From JBAYNS01 sp041678625 (GTDB taxonomy: Bacteria; Patescibacteriota; Gracilibacteria; Peribacterales; Peribacteraceae): 41,616 bases of DNA. Positions 23,725 to 30,684 of this stretch are shown one piece after another (within the stretch, counting starts at the first letter, position 1; each line of letters begins with the position of its first letter). The notes beneath the pieces were generated by a model. The model saw nothing but the letters and a program-made list of their open reading frames with translations, was not told the origin of the DNA and did not search any database. The stretch lies in NCBI GenBank assembly GCA_041678625.1, contig JBAYNS010000001.1, forward strand, positions 1 to 41,616. Direction: 5' to 3'. The position numbers were made by a program, and so were the translations under genes.

Positions 23725-24387
23725 CTATTTCCGCTTCTTTGTTACATATTTTCTCCTGACAGTTTTCTTCACAACAGACTTCTTTGCAGGGGAAACAGCG
23801 GTTTTTACTGATACCGGCCGTGTGTGCATAGGCTTACTGTTGAAAAGTGGAGTGGGCGATCGTTCCGAACGCGTGCACCACATCAGAAGCAGTCCGTACA
23901 AAAATGCAGTGAGCGGCATGGCCCACCACTGTTCCTCGGCACTTCCAAGAATGAGCGTGAGTATCACGGATAATCCGGAGAGTATCGCTGCCAGCATACC
24001 CACCGATTTCACCGTGTAGAGGTAGATGATTGATGGGATGAGTGCGGATGCCGGCTCAAGAGCGCGAAGCCAGTGATCGTGCCACAAGAAGAGTACGCCG
24101 CCGCCGACGAAGATGACCAAGAGGGCAAGGTATGTCGGACCGGCGTACGACACTCCGGCAAACACGCTTGCGACAGTCGGCAACGCGGCAACAGTCATCA
24201 GGAGCAACCCCATACCCATCATGAGCGTGCAGTAGGTTGCCTGTGCAACCGTTCGTGCTTTGGTACCCGGACGCAGCAAACTGATGACCAGAAATGCTCC
24301 AAAGAGGAGAATAAGAACGATCGGCACAACAATTCCGTAGATGAGACCAACCGTTGAAAACATAATAGAGAGGGGACTCTCGAACAT
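23725..24387 (-). CDS. Hypothetical six-TM membrane protein between L11 and L1 genes
   Basis: 220 residues, about six TM helices (for example VGLIYGIVVPIVLILLFGAF, MMGMGLLLMTVAALPTVASV, YLALLVIFVGGGVLFLWHDH, SVGMLAAILSGLSVILTLIL) and a basic Lys/Arg-rich C-terminus (KKSVVKKTVRRKYVTKKRK). No family recognised. A second ATG at 24363 could be the start. It sits between rplK (114 bp upstream) and rplA (124 bp downstream), all on the minus strand. Confidence 0.65.
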   Translation of the reverse strand: MFESPLSIMFSTVGLIYGIVVPIVLILLFGAFLVISLLRPGTKARTVAQATYCTLMMGMGLLLMTVAALPTVASVFAGVSYAGPTYLALLVIFVGGGVLFLWHDHWLRALEPASALIPSIIYLYTVKSVGMLAAILSGLSVILTLILGSAEEQWWAMPLTAFLYGLLLMWCTRSERSPTPLFNSKPMHTRPVSVKTAVSPAKKSVVKKTVRRKYVTKKRK

Positions 24388-24501
24388 TGCGATATGGGGA
24401 AAGGCGGCATCAAGCCTAAATTCGATTAGCGATCAATGCACACGAAAGGCATTGCAATGTTCCTCGGTTATATTGTCGTATCGTCTGCAGAGAGATGAAA
24501 A

Positions 24502-24924
24502 TTACTCAATCGTCACTCCCATGTTTTTTGCAGTTCCTTCAATAATTTTCATTGCTGCTTCCACATCTGTTGCATTAAGGTCAGGCATTTTTGCCAGTGC
24601 AATCTCCTTGAGTTGCGCTTTGGTAAGCGAGCCAACTTTTTCTTTGTTCGGAACACCACTCCCTTTTTTAATCTTCGCTTTTTCCATGATCATGTTTGCA
24701 GCAGGGGCCTGCTTGAGTTCGAAGGTGAAACTGCGATCTTCGTAGACCGTAATGACGATAGGAACAGTTTGCCCCATGCGATCCTTGGTTTTCTCATTGA
24801 ACTTGGTGCAGAAAGCATTGATATCAATACCTGCCTGTCCGAGTACAGGTCCCAGTGGCGGTGCGGGATTGGCTTGCCCGCCTGTTGCCTGTGCCTTGAT
24901 GATCTTCATGATCTTTTTTGCCAT
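24502..24924 (-). CDS. rplK: Ribosomal protein L11
   Basis: 140 residues, usual length. Starts MAKKIMKIIKAQATGGQANP; PPLGPVLGQAGIDINAFC, ELKQAPAANMIMEKAKIKKG and KMPDLNATDVEAAMKIIEGT are all family blocks. L11 forms the base of the GTPase-associated centre and binds 23S rRNA through its C-terminal domain. First member of the interrupted L11-L1 cluster. Confidence 0.96.
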   Translation of the reverse strand: MAKKIMKIIKAQATGGQANPAPPLGPVLGQAGIDINAFCTKFNEKTKDRMGQTVPIVITVYEDRSFTFELKQAPAANMIMEKAKIKKGSGVPNKEKVGSLTKAQLKEIALAKMPDLNATDVEAAMKIIEGTAKNMGVTIE

Positions 24925-25027
24925 TGAGAGCGTTTGAGAAAAGCGCAGCTACTCTACGGATTGGCTTCCGGAGTGTCAAACATTAGCTCCACGGCTTTCT
25001 GAACATTCTTTTCCCCAAAGAGAGCCC

Positions 25028-25648
25028 TTATCGGGTGAGTTCCTCAATAATGAGGAAAATGGCGTCATCGTTGTTCGGGGCAATGTGGAATTCATACAGG
25101 CGGTCGCGCACCCGCACAAAAACCAGCCGTTCTTCGCTGATGGCAGGGTCGCGGAAAGTCAGCAGATTTTGCGTTGGCCTGCCAGAGAGCTGCTTGGTCT
25201 CGTCAACAAGATCGGTGATCTGCGGGGAAAATGCACTGTGGAGCGCTTCTTTCAGCGCAAGGAAGTGCATTTTTACACGAGGAGATTCTGTCCAAGCAAT
25301 CAGACCGATACGGTCGTTATTCGCCAGAATGACTCGTGTGTGTACCGGGGTGTCGTTTGTCACAACGAGCGAGATAAGCGTGCGTTCCGTCGTCTCTTTA
25401 AAGGTGAATCCCTGCGTCATCAGTGTTTCCAGAACATTGGGTCCCTGCGCAGTTTGTACGCCTACCTGCGGTGTCTCGGTCTGTGCCCCATTGACGTCAT
25501 CATCGGCTATCACTGGCGGTTCCGGGGTTACCTGTACAGGTTCTTCCCCGGGGGAAGTATAGGTGGTGAGGACTGCATCAGCGGCCCCAAAACCCAGAAG
25601 AATAAGCAGAAGTCCAAGCGTGGTGACGGTTTTCTGTGCACTGGTCAT
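25028..25648 (-). CDS. Hypothetical exported or membrane-anchored protein
   Basis: 206 residues from ATG 25648 (MTSAQKTVTTLGLLLILLGF). A hydrophobic N-terminal segment (about 9-28) serves as signal or anchor, followed by a Pro/Glu/Thr-rich linker (about 30-70) and an alpha/beta domain with TLISLVVTNDTPVHTRVILA, RIGLIAWTESPRVKMHFLAL and RLVFVRVRDRLYEFHIAPNN. No family recognised. A -10 (TACAAT, 25661-25656) lies 7 bp upstream of the ATG, predicting a leaderless mRNA, so the longer frame from 25681 is unlikely. Divergent from ruvB, with overlapping promoter regions. Confidence 0.65.
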   Translation of the reverse strand: MTSAQKTVTTLGLLLILLGFGAADAVLTTYTSPGEEPVQVTPEPPVIADDDVNGAQTETPQVGVQTAQGPNVLETLMTQGFTFKETTERTLISLVVTNDTPVHTRVILANNDRIGLIAWTESPRVKMHFLALKEALHSAFSPQITDLVDETKQLSGRPTQNLLTFRDPAISEERLVFVRVRDRLYEFHIAPNNDDAIFLIIEELTR

Positions 25649-25655
25649 ATACGCT

Positions 25656-25661
25656 ATTGTA
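25656..25661 (-). promoter_or_regulatory. -10 box close to the start of the 25648 gene
   Basis: Minus strand TACAAT, 7 bp from ATG 25648. No convincing -35. It is divergent from the ruvB promoter 40 bp away. Confidence 0.45.
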
Positions 25662-25674
25662 CCGAAAGAAGGGT

Positions 25675-25703
25675 CTGTCACCAGCCCTCCTCTCTGCTAC
25701 ACT
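25675..25703 (+). promoter_or_regulatory. ruvB promoter, leaderless GTG start
   Basis: CTGTCA (25675-25680), 17-bp spacer ending in TGC, then TACACT (25698-25703): a -35 plus extended -10. The GTG at 25710 is 6 bp downstream, about where transcription would begin. Confidence 0.6.
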
Positions 25704-25709
25704 GCATCC

Positions 25710-26753
25710 GTGGCTATCAAACGCACCACGACACGGCACATTGTTGAGCCGACGCAGACCGGTATGGATAGCGATGTCTTGGAACAAACGCTGCGCCCCA
25801 AGCGCCTGAGCGAGTACGTTGGGCAGAGCGAAGTGAAGGGGCATGTGATCGTTCATATTGATGCTGCCAAGAAGCGTAAAGAAGCATTGGGGCACACCTT
25901 ATTTTTCGGTCCTCCGGGCTTAGGAAAAACCACGCTCGCGCACATTCTTGCGCGAGAGATGGGAGCACAGATTCGTGTGACAACGGGGCCGGCAGTCGAA
26001 AAGCCGGGAGATATCGCATCGCTTCTGACGAATTTAGAAGAAGGAGACATTCTCTTCATTGATGAGATCCATCGGTTACGGCCGACCATTGAAGAGGTGC
26101 TTTACAGTGCCATGGAGGACTTTGTGCTCGATCTGGTAATTGGCAAAGGCCCAACGGCGCGTTCCATGCGTCTGGATATCAAGCCGTTCACGCTCGTGGG
26201 AGCAACGACCAAGGCGGGTTCTATCAGCGCGCCGCTGCGCGATCGTTTTGTCCACAGTTTCAAACTGCATTTCTACACCGAAGAAGAAATGGAACAGATT
26301 GTGGAGCGCAGTGCGCGCATCCTCTCACTGCGTCTGGAAAAAGGAGCCGCCCGCAAAATTGCTCAGTGCTGCCGTTTTACGCCACGTGTGGCCAACCGGC
26401 TCGTGCGATCGATACGCGATTACGCACAGGTGGCCAACGAAGACCTAGTGACGTTCGACCGCGTAGCGGTCACTCTCGGATCTTTGGGAATTGATGACTA
26501 TGGTCTCGATCGTAGCGATCGTCTTATCCTGCAAACTATTATCGAAAAATTTGCCGGTGGGCCGGTGGGGCTCTCCACGCTTGCGGCGGCAACGGGGGAA
26601 GAAGAGCAAACGCTGGAAGACATGATTGAACCGTACTTGTTGCAGCAAGGGTACTTGCAGCGCACGCCGAAAGGGCGAACTGTTACCAGAGTTTCCTATG
26701 ATCTGCTGGGCATTCCTGTTCCCGAAGGTTCCCAGACTGCACTCTTCTCATAA
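25710..26753 (+). CDS. ruvB: Holliday junction branch-migration ATPase RuvB
   Basis: 347 residues from GTG 25710 (reads VAIKRTTTRHIVEPTQTG); ATG 25764 would give 329 residues. I prefer the GTG because a promoter ends 6 bp before it and the extension resembles RuvB N-termini. Blocks: LRPKRLSEYVGQ, Walker A GPPGLGKTT, Walker B DILFIDEIHRL, arginine finger region APLRDRFVHSFKLHFY, and the C-terminal winged helix GPVGLSTLAAATGEEEQTLE followed by EPYLLQQGYLQRTPKGR. RuvB hexamers drive branch migration with RuvA in recombination repair. Only 14 bp separate it from the next gene. Confidence 0.96.
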   Translation: MAIKRTTTRHIVEPTQTGMDSDVLEQTLRPKRLSEYVGQSEVKGHVIVHIDAAKKRKEALGHTLFFGPPGLGKTTLAHILAREMGAQIRVTTGPAVEKPGDIASLLTNLEEGDILFIDEIHRLRPTIEEVLYSAMEDFVLDLVIGKGPTARSMRLDIKPFTLVGATTKAGSISAPLRDRFVHSFKLHFYTEEEMEQIVERSARILSLRLEKGAARKIAQCCRFTPRVANRLVRSIRDYAQVANEDLVTFDRVAVTLGSLGIDDYGLDRSDRLILQTIIEKFAGGPVGLSTLAAATGEEEQTLEDMIEPYLLQQGYLQRTPKGRTVTRVSYDLLGIPVPEGSQTALFS

Positions 26754-26767
26754 TTCCCTCATTTTCC

Positions 26768-27208
26768 ATGACTCCACAAACTATTGGTCTTCTTGTCGGC
26801 GGCGTGGTTCCCGCAATTCTCTTTAGCTTCTCTAATATTTTCATGAAGGCAAGCATGGAGCAGGGGAGCAGCTTCCCTTTCTATCTGCTTAGCGTTGGCT
26901 TAGCTGTTGTTCTCACAAGTGTTGTTCTACTTTTTGTTTTTCATGACCGAACAATTACAACTTCCGGAGCGCTCTACGCATTTGGTTCTGGTGCATCATG
27001 GGCGATAGGAATTTCCTGCGCAATTTTTGCTTTGCACCACTTTGGAAGTCCGCTAAGCAAACTGGTACCGATCTTCAACATGAATACCCTCTTCTCCGTT
27101 CTGCTTGCACTCTGGATTTTTGCCGAATGGAAAACCACGCACGTCCCTCAGCTTCTTGTCGGGTCCGTTCTGATTGTTCTGGGCGGAGTGATCGTAAGCC
27201 GCGCCTAA
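26768..27208 (+). CDS. Single-repeat EamA/DMT-type membrane protein
   Basis: 146 residues with five TM helices: LLVGGVVPAILFSFSNIFMK, YLLSVGLAVVLTSVVLLFVF, YAFGSGASWAIGISCAIFAL, KLVPIFNMNTLFSVLLALWI and LLVGSVLIVLGGVIVSRA. The GSPLSKLVPIFNMNTL and QLLVGSVLIVLGGVIV motifs match the C-terminal part of EamA/DMT transporters. A half-size protein should work as a homo- or heterodimer. Substrate unknown. Follows ruvB by 14 bp with a pyrimidine-rich leader (CCCTCATTTTCC). Converges on the GT4 gene with a 4-bp overlap of ends. Confidence 0.8.
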   Translation: MTPQTIGLLVGGVVPAILFSFSNIFMKASMEQGSSFPFYLLSVGLAVVLTSVVLLFVFHDRTITTSGALYAFGSGASWAIGISCAIFALHHFGSPLSKLVPIFNMNTLFSVLLALWIFAEWKTTHVPQLLVGSVLIVLGGVIVSRA

Positions 27209-28326
27209 AGCAGAGCGATGGCACTGCGAATACCTTCTTCAAAATGCGTACGGGAAAAGAGGGTAGACCGTGCCGTTAGTACATTTTTTGTATAAGTTTT
27301 TTGTTCGCATTTTTCCATTGCTTGCAGCAGAGATTCTGCAGTCGGTTCCGTAAAGAATTCCCCCGTTTCTCCTTCCACGATTGTCTCCAGTGCTCCGCCG
27401 CTGCGGTAGGCGATCACCGGCGTTCCGCACGCCATAGATTCCAGCGGAACAAGACCGAAATCCTCATCGCCCGGGAAGAGTGTTGCCGTTGCATTCGTAT
27501 ACAGTTCACGGATTTTTTCCTGCGGCTGGAATCCCAAAAATTCCACCGTCGGTCCCGCACACTTTTCCAGTTCTTTGCGTGCCGGGCCTTCCCCAATGAT
27601 TTTCAGTGGTCGCTTTCCTTTGTTGCACGCTTCAATGGCGAGTTCAATACGTTTGTAATGGACGAGGGTGGAAACAACGAGGTAGTACGTACTGGTTACT
27701 GGTTGCTGGTTGCTGGTTACTGGTTGGAGCCAGAAGTCGTCTATGGGTGGATAGATCACGTCGCTTTCCCGTCGCCAGTAGAGTTCAATTCTCCTTTGCA
27801 CTTCCTTTGATGCTGCGAGCAACATATCCGGCCGTGCGGCTGCTTCGCTATCCCAGATACGCAATTGATGGAATGTACGTTCCAGATGTCGTCGCTTCAA
27901 AGGTCCTAGCATCCCTTTCCCTGCACGATCGAGTACATCGTGCGTGCGGTCCCACAGATAACGGGCAGGGGACTGAACGTAACACAAATGCTTCGGCTTT
28001 CCATTGGTGATGATGCCGTGTGCAAAAGCGGAGGAACTGCTGATCACCAGATCATAGTCGAAGAAATCCCAGGCCTCGACTGCTTTTGGAAATGCACGCA
28101 GATACAAATGATGGTTGTAACGATAGGGATCAGGGAATAGGGAATAGGGAATAGGGAGCTTTGCAGGAATGACACGATCTGCGGCAAACCAGTCGCCAAG
28201 TTTCTCTTTGTTATAGAGCAATGTGTAGATCGGAGCCTCCGGAAACATATTCGCAAAAATCTTGAGGACGCGTTCAGCACCACCTTTCATAGTGAGGAGT
28301 TCGTGGACAAGAGCGACTTTCATCAT
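27205..28326 (-). CDS. Glycosyltransferase family 4
   Basis: 373 residues. GT-B fold: N-terminal MKVALVHELLTMKGGAERVL, EAWDFFDYDLVISSSSAFAH, YVQSPARYLWD; C-terminal EFLGFQPQEKIRELYTNA, FPGDEDFGLVPLESMACGTP with the E-x7-E of retaining GT4 enzymes, and VIAYRSGGALETIVEGETG. Probably transfers a sugar in capsule or cell-surface glycan synthesis. Two short tandem-repeat tracts lie in frame: 27691-27726 (units of ACTGGTT/GCTGGTT, encoding the QPVTSNQQPVTS region) and 28123-28158 (units of AGGGAAT, encoding PIPYSLFPDPY), both at likely surface loops. MMKV and MKV starts are both possible. Confidence 0.92.
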   Translation of the reverse strand: MMKVALVHELLTMKGGAERVLKIFANMFPEAPIYTLLYNKEKLGDWFAADRVIPAKLPIPYSLFPDPYRYNHHLYLRAFPKAVEAWDFFDYDLVISSSSAFAHGIITNGKPKHLCYVQSPARYLWDRTHDVLDRAGKGMLGPLKRRHLERTFHQLRIWDSEAAARPDMLLAASKEVQRRIELYWRRESDVIYPPIDDFWLQPVTSNQQPVTSTYYLVVSTLVHYKRIELAIEACNKGKRPLKIIGEGPARKELEKCAGPTVEFLGFQPQEKIRELYTNATATLFPGDEDFGLVPLESMACGTPVIAYRSGGALETIVEGETGEFFTEPTAESLLQAMEKCEQKTYTKNVLTARSTLFSRTHFEEGIRSAIALL

Positions 28327-28384
28327 AAGCGATTATGCAGTACAGAGGCGATGTTGGCGAATTTACATTTGTCTTTTAGTTTTT

Positions 28385-28393
28385 TGGTATAGA
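28385..28393 (+). promoter_or_regulatory. Extended -10 next to a start codon
   Basis: TGG-TATAGA (28385-28393). ATG 28394 directly abuts the box, so ATG 28403, 9 bp downstream, is the likely start on a leaderless or nearly leaderless mRNA. Confidence 0.5.
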
Positions 28394-28402
28394 ATGCTCA
28401 CT

Positions 28403-28708
28403 ATGCAAGAAATTCCATCAGGGCAGGTGCGTGTGGTAGCACATGTTCCTCGGGAACGGTTAGTCCAACTGACACAGGAAGCGCATAAGGCAGGAGTATG
28501 TATTGAAGATTATATCAGGGGGAAGCTTGCTACTGTCTTTGCAGTGCCAGGTACAGAAATTCATGAGGTGACACTGGAGCCGCGTCCGAATCCTGTAACG
28601 AGAGCAGCACGTGACTATTTTCATCTTTGCCGTGCTCCTCATACTCGTCAGGGTGATTCTCTCGAATTGCCACATGAACCTGGAACTTTTACGGTGATTG
28701 TTGATTGA
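28403..28708 (+). CDS. Hypothetical protein, possible ribbon-helix-helix N-terminus
   Basis: 101 residues from ATG 28403. The N-terminal 45 residues read as strand-helix-helix: RVVAHVPRERLVQLTQEAHK then AGVCIEDYIRGKLATVF, similar in layout to MetJ/Arc-type DNA-binding proteins, which would make it a small regulator or antitoxin-like protein. The C-terminal half (VTLEPRPNPVTRAARDYFHL and onward) is not recognised. The RHH reading is inference from pattern only. It lies just upstream of tRNA-Lys. Confidence 0.55.
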   Translation: MQEIPSGQVRVVAHVPRERLVQLTQEAHKAGVCIEDYIRGKLATVFAVPGTEIHEVTLEPRPNPVTRAARDYFHLCRAPHTRQGDSLELPHEPGTFTVIVD

Positions 28709-28772
28709 TACAGATTACACAGGTTATCTCTGTTCCAATCCTCCAGAATTTACGTACAATGCCCTTGCGCTT

Positions 28773-28847
28773 GGGTCAGTAGCTCAGTGGTAGAGCAGAG
28801 GCCTTTTAAGCCTTTGGCCGTGGGTTCGATCCCCACCTGACCCACCA
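28773..28847 (+). tRNA. tRNA-Lys (anticodon UUU)
   Basis: Complete cloverleaf: acceptor GGGTCAG/CTGACCC, D arm AGCTCAGTGGTAGAGC, anticodon stem GAGGC/GCCTT around loop CTTTTAA with UUU, T loop TTCGATC, discriminator A, encoded CCA at 28845-28847. TACAAT at 28755-28760 is a plausible -10. The last 23 nt are repeated at 29177-29199. Confidence 0.95.
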
Positions 28848-28853
28848 TTCGTC

Positions 28854-28871
28854 GCCCCGCGTACGCGGGGC
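28854..28871. repeat. Palindrome 6 bp after tRNA-Lys
   Basis: GCCCCGC-gtac-GCGGGGC, perfect 7-bp arms (18-bp perfect palindrome including the self-complementary centre). It matches the inner stem of the elements at 36279-36306 and 33550-33586. Confidence 0.8.
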
Positions 28872-28908
28872 TCCTCATGGCAAGCCATTTCTGCTACGTT
28901 CATATGCT

Positions 28909-29163
28909 ATGGCTTTTTTCACATATATTCTTGAGTTAGAAAATGGCTCCTATTATGTTGGGCACACGAGTGATCTGAAACGTCGTATCAAAGAACATCA
29001 AGAAGGTCGAGCATGTTCTCATACACGAAAATATCCCATAGTACGATTATGTTGGTATGAGAAACAACCCGATCGTTTTACTGCTGCCAAGCGAGAAAAA
29101 GAGATAAAAGGTTGGCGCAGAGAAAAGAAAGAAAAACTTTGGTTGGATGTGGGCTCGTCCTGA
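28909..29163 (+). CDS. GIY-YIG endonuclease-domain protein (UPF0213/YhbQ-like)
   Basis: 84 residues, standard for single-domain GIY-YIG proteins. MAFFTYILELENGSYYVGHT gives the YIL...YYVG form of the motif; DLKRRIKEHQEG supplies the Arg and His, and AAKREKEIKGWRREKK the catalytic Glu. These proteins cleave DNA and are linked to repair or mobile elements. It lies between tRNA-Lys (61 bp upstream) and a 23-bp copy of the tRNA 3' end (13 bp downstream). The stop codon lies in CGTCCTGAGC, a string like the loop-stem of the palindromic element at 13395-13515. A second, frameshifted relative lies beside tRNA-Gly(CCC) at 35837. Confidence 0.88.
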   Translation: MAFFTYILELENGSYYVGHTSDLKRRIKEHQEGRACSHTRKYPIVRLCWYEKQPDRFTAAKREKEIKGWRREKKEKLWLDVGSS

Positions 29164-29176
29164 GCATAACGAAGGA

Positions 29177-29199
29177 TTCGATCCCCACCTGACCCACCA
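29177..29199 (+). repeat. 23-bp copy of the tRNA-Lys 3' end
   Basis: Exact repeat of 28825-28847 (T loop, T stem, acceptor 3' strand and CCA). Start-to-start distance is 352 bp, with the palindrome and GIY-YIG gene between. Such repeats are typical att sites of elements integrated at tRNA genes; no integrase is present. Confidence 0.88.
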
Positions 29200-29270
29200 A
29201 TCAGGAAAATGGTTTTAGTTTAAAAAGAAATGCGAAAGTTTTCTACGATCGAATATCGTTGCATTTTCTG

Positions 29271-29837
29271 TTACTTTTCTACCTCTACTATTCGACCAGA
29301 GTCAATTGTGTAGTAATCAGATAATCCTGTAGAACGTAGCCACTTTTCCAATTCTCCCTTCTGGGGTTTTGGGCGTATGCTCTCAATTTTCTCATCCATG
29401 AATTTTAGGAATCCTGCTCCTTTGTTTTTATCAATTTCTCTCAACATTGTGAGCTTCTGCAATTCGGGGTACATCGTGTATAAGTGATTCACTTCGACCA
29501 CTGCGTGTCCATTTTCTATGGAAAGCCAAAATCGATGCTGCAAGTCAATATACCCTCTTGAGGGATGATCCTTATTTTTTGTATGAAAGCCATCAATCCA
29601 TTCTTGTAATTGATCAGCTTTTACTGCACCTGTTGACAGTTTCTTGTTTAGCCTACCCAACCTTTCCTTTATATCCTTCTCCCAATTGCTAATATCTTCT
29701 TCCGTCATCCATTGAGTATGGTGTAGTTGTTCTACAACACCTATATCATTCCATAATCGCAGTATATCCAGCTGGATGTTCTCAGGTACATTTTCAGATG
29801 CACGTTCTTTTGAGCCAAAGAAATCTAATATTCCCAT
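29271..29837 (-). CDS. Hypothetical protein, AT-rich
   Basis: 188 residues from ATG 29837 (MGILDFFGSKERASENVPEN). The longer frame from 29897 would start upstream of the extended -10 at 29869 and is rejected. Largely helical and charged: IQLDILRLWNDIGVVEQLHH, DISNWEKDIKERLGRLNKKL, DKNKGAGFLKFMDEKIESIR. No TM helix or known domain. It lies 70 bp beyond the tRNA-Lys 3'-end copy, in the opposite orientation, and is more AT-rich than the neighbours, so recent acquisition is likely. Confidence 0.6.
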   Translation of the reverse strand: MGILDFFGSKERASENVPENIQLDILRLWNDIGVVEQLHHTQWMTEEDISNWEKDIKERLGRLNKKLSTGAVKADQLQEWIDGFHTKNKDHPSRGYIDLQHRFWLSIENGHAVVEVNHLYTMYPELQKLTMLREIDKNKGAGFLKFMDEKIESIRPKPQKGELEKWLRSTGLSDYYTIDSGRIVEVEK

Positions 29838-29868
29838 AGAAAAGGTTGGTATGTGTTTATATATTTTC

Positions 29869-29877
29869 AGTATAGCA
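29869..29877 (-). promoter_or_regulatory. Extended -10 promoter for the 29837 gene
   Basis: Minus strand TGC-TATACT (29877-29869), 31 bp upstream of ATG 29837. It fixes the start downstream of the longer open frame. Confidence 0.6.
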
Positions 29878-30110
29878 AAATACACCCCTTTTCGCAACAG
29901 AAATCAGAGCACATAAAATTGTTACTATTCCCTAAATATCATCATACATGCAAAATTTCAGCAGAATTCTGACTAGCATAATTCTCTTTCGTCAGGCGGA
30001 ATCCCTGTGCATGGCAAGTCCTGTATGCTATCGGAGCATCAAAACTGAACAGGGAATATGTAACCTTCACATTCCGACCCGCTACCGATTTCATCGGTTT
30101 CATTTCCTTC

Positions 30111-30116
30111 TATACT
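30111..30116 (+). promoter_or_regulatory. -10 box 7 bp before a start codon
   Basis: TATACT with GTACGTC between it and ATG 30124. TTTCAT at 30089-30094 is a weak -35 with a 16-bp spacer. Predicts a leaderless mRNA. Confidence 0.5.
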
Positions 30117-30123
30117 GTACGTC

Positions 30124-30684
30124 ATGGCTACGGTATTCATCTTTCACGGTATTCAGGGGCATCCTGAAGAAAACTGGTTTCCTTGGCTTAAAAAGAAGCT
30201 AGAGGCAGAGGGGCATCAGGTTATTGTTCCGGCATTTCCCCATGCGGACCATCCGACATTGCAGGAGTGGCTCGATCACTTTGCGCAGTACACACAGCAC
30301 ATCGCCGAAGATTCTGTGATCATTGGACACAGCTTTGGAGCAGCTTTTGCATTACAGATATTGCAGAATCTTCCCCATCCTGTGCGAGCCAGTTTTTTCA
30401 TCGCAGCAGTCTACGACGTTATGGATAATGAGTTTGATAATCGTATGACGACATTCGTTGAAAATGGTTTTGCCTGGGAAACTATCAGAAAGCGATCAGG
30501 TCACGCGCATGTCATACACTCTGACAATGATCCATACATTGCTTTGGCAAAGGCACAGCACCTTGCGGAGATTCTGCGGGCGCCTTTAACTTTGATAAAA
30601 GGAGGAGGTCACTTTAATACGATGGCAGGATATTCCACATTCGATGCACTTTTCCAGAGTGTGCGGGAAGAGCTCAGCGAATAA
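30124..30684 (+). CDS. RBBP9/YdeN-family serine hydrolase
   Basis: 186 residues, family-typical. ATVFIFHGIQGHPEENWFPW is the oxyanion-side start, IIGHSFGAAFAL holds the nucleophile Ser70 (GHSFG), SDNDPYIAL holds Asp136 and GGGHFN holds His163, so the triad is complete. Small cytosolic alpha/beta hydrolases of this family have esterase-like activity; natural substrate unknown. Convergent with purF, with the stop codons abutting at 30684/30685. Confidence 0.9.
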   Translation: MATVFIFHGIQGHPEENWFPWLKKKLEAEGHQVIVPAFPHADHPTLQEWLDHFAQYTQHIAEDSVIIGHSFGAAFALQILQNLPHPVRASFFIAAVYDVMDNEFDNRMTTFVENGFAWETIRKRSGHAHVIHSDNDPYIALAKAQHLAEILRAPLTLIKGGGHFNTMAGYSTFDALFQSVREELSE

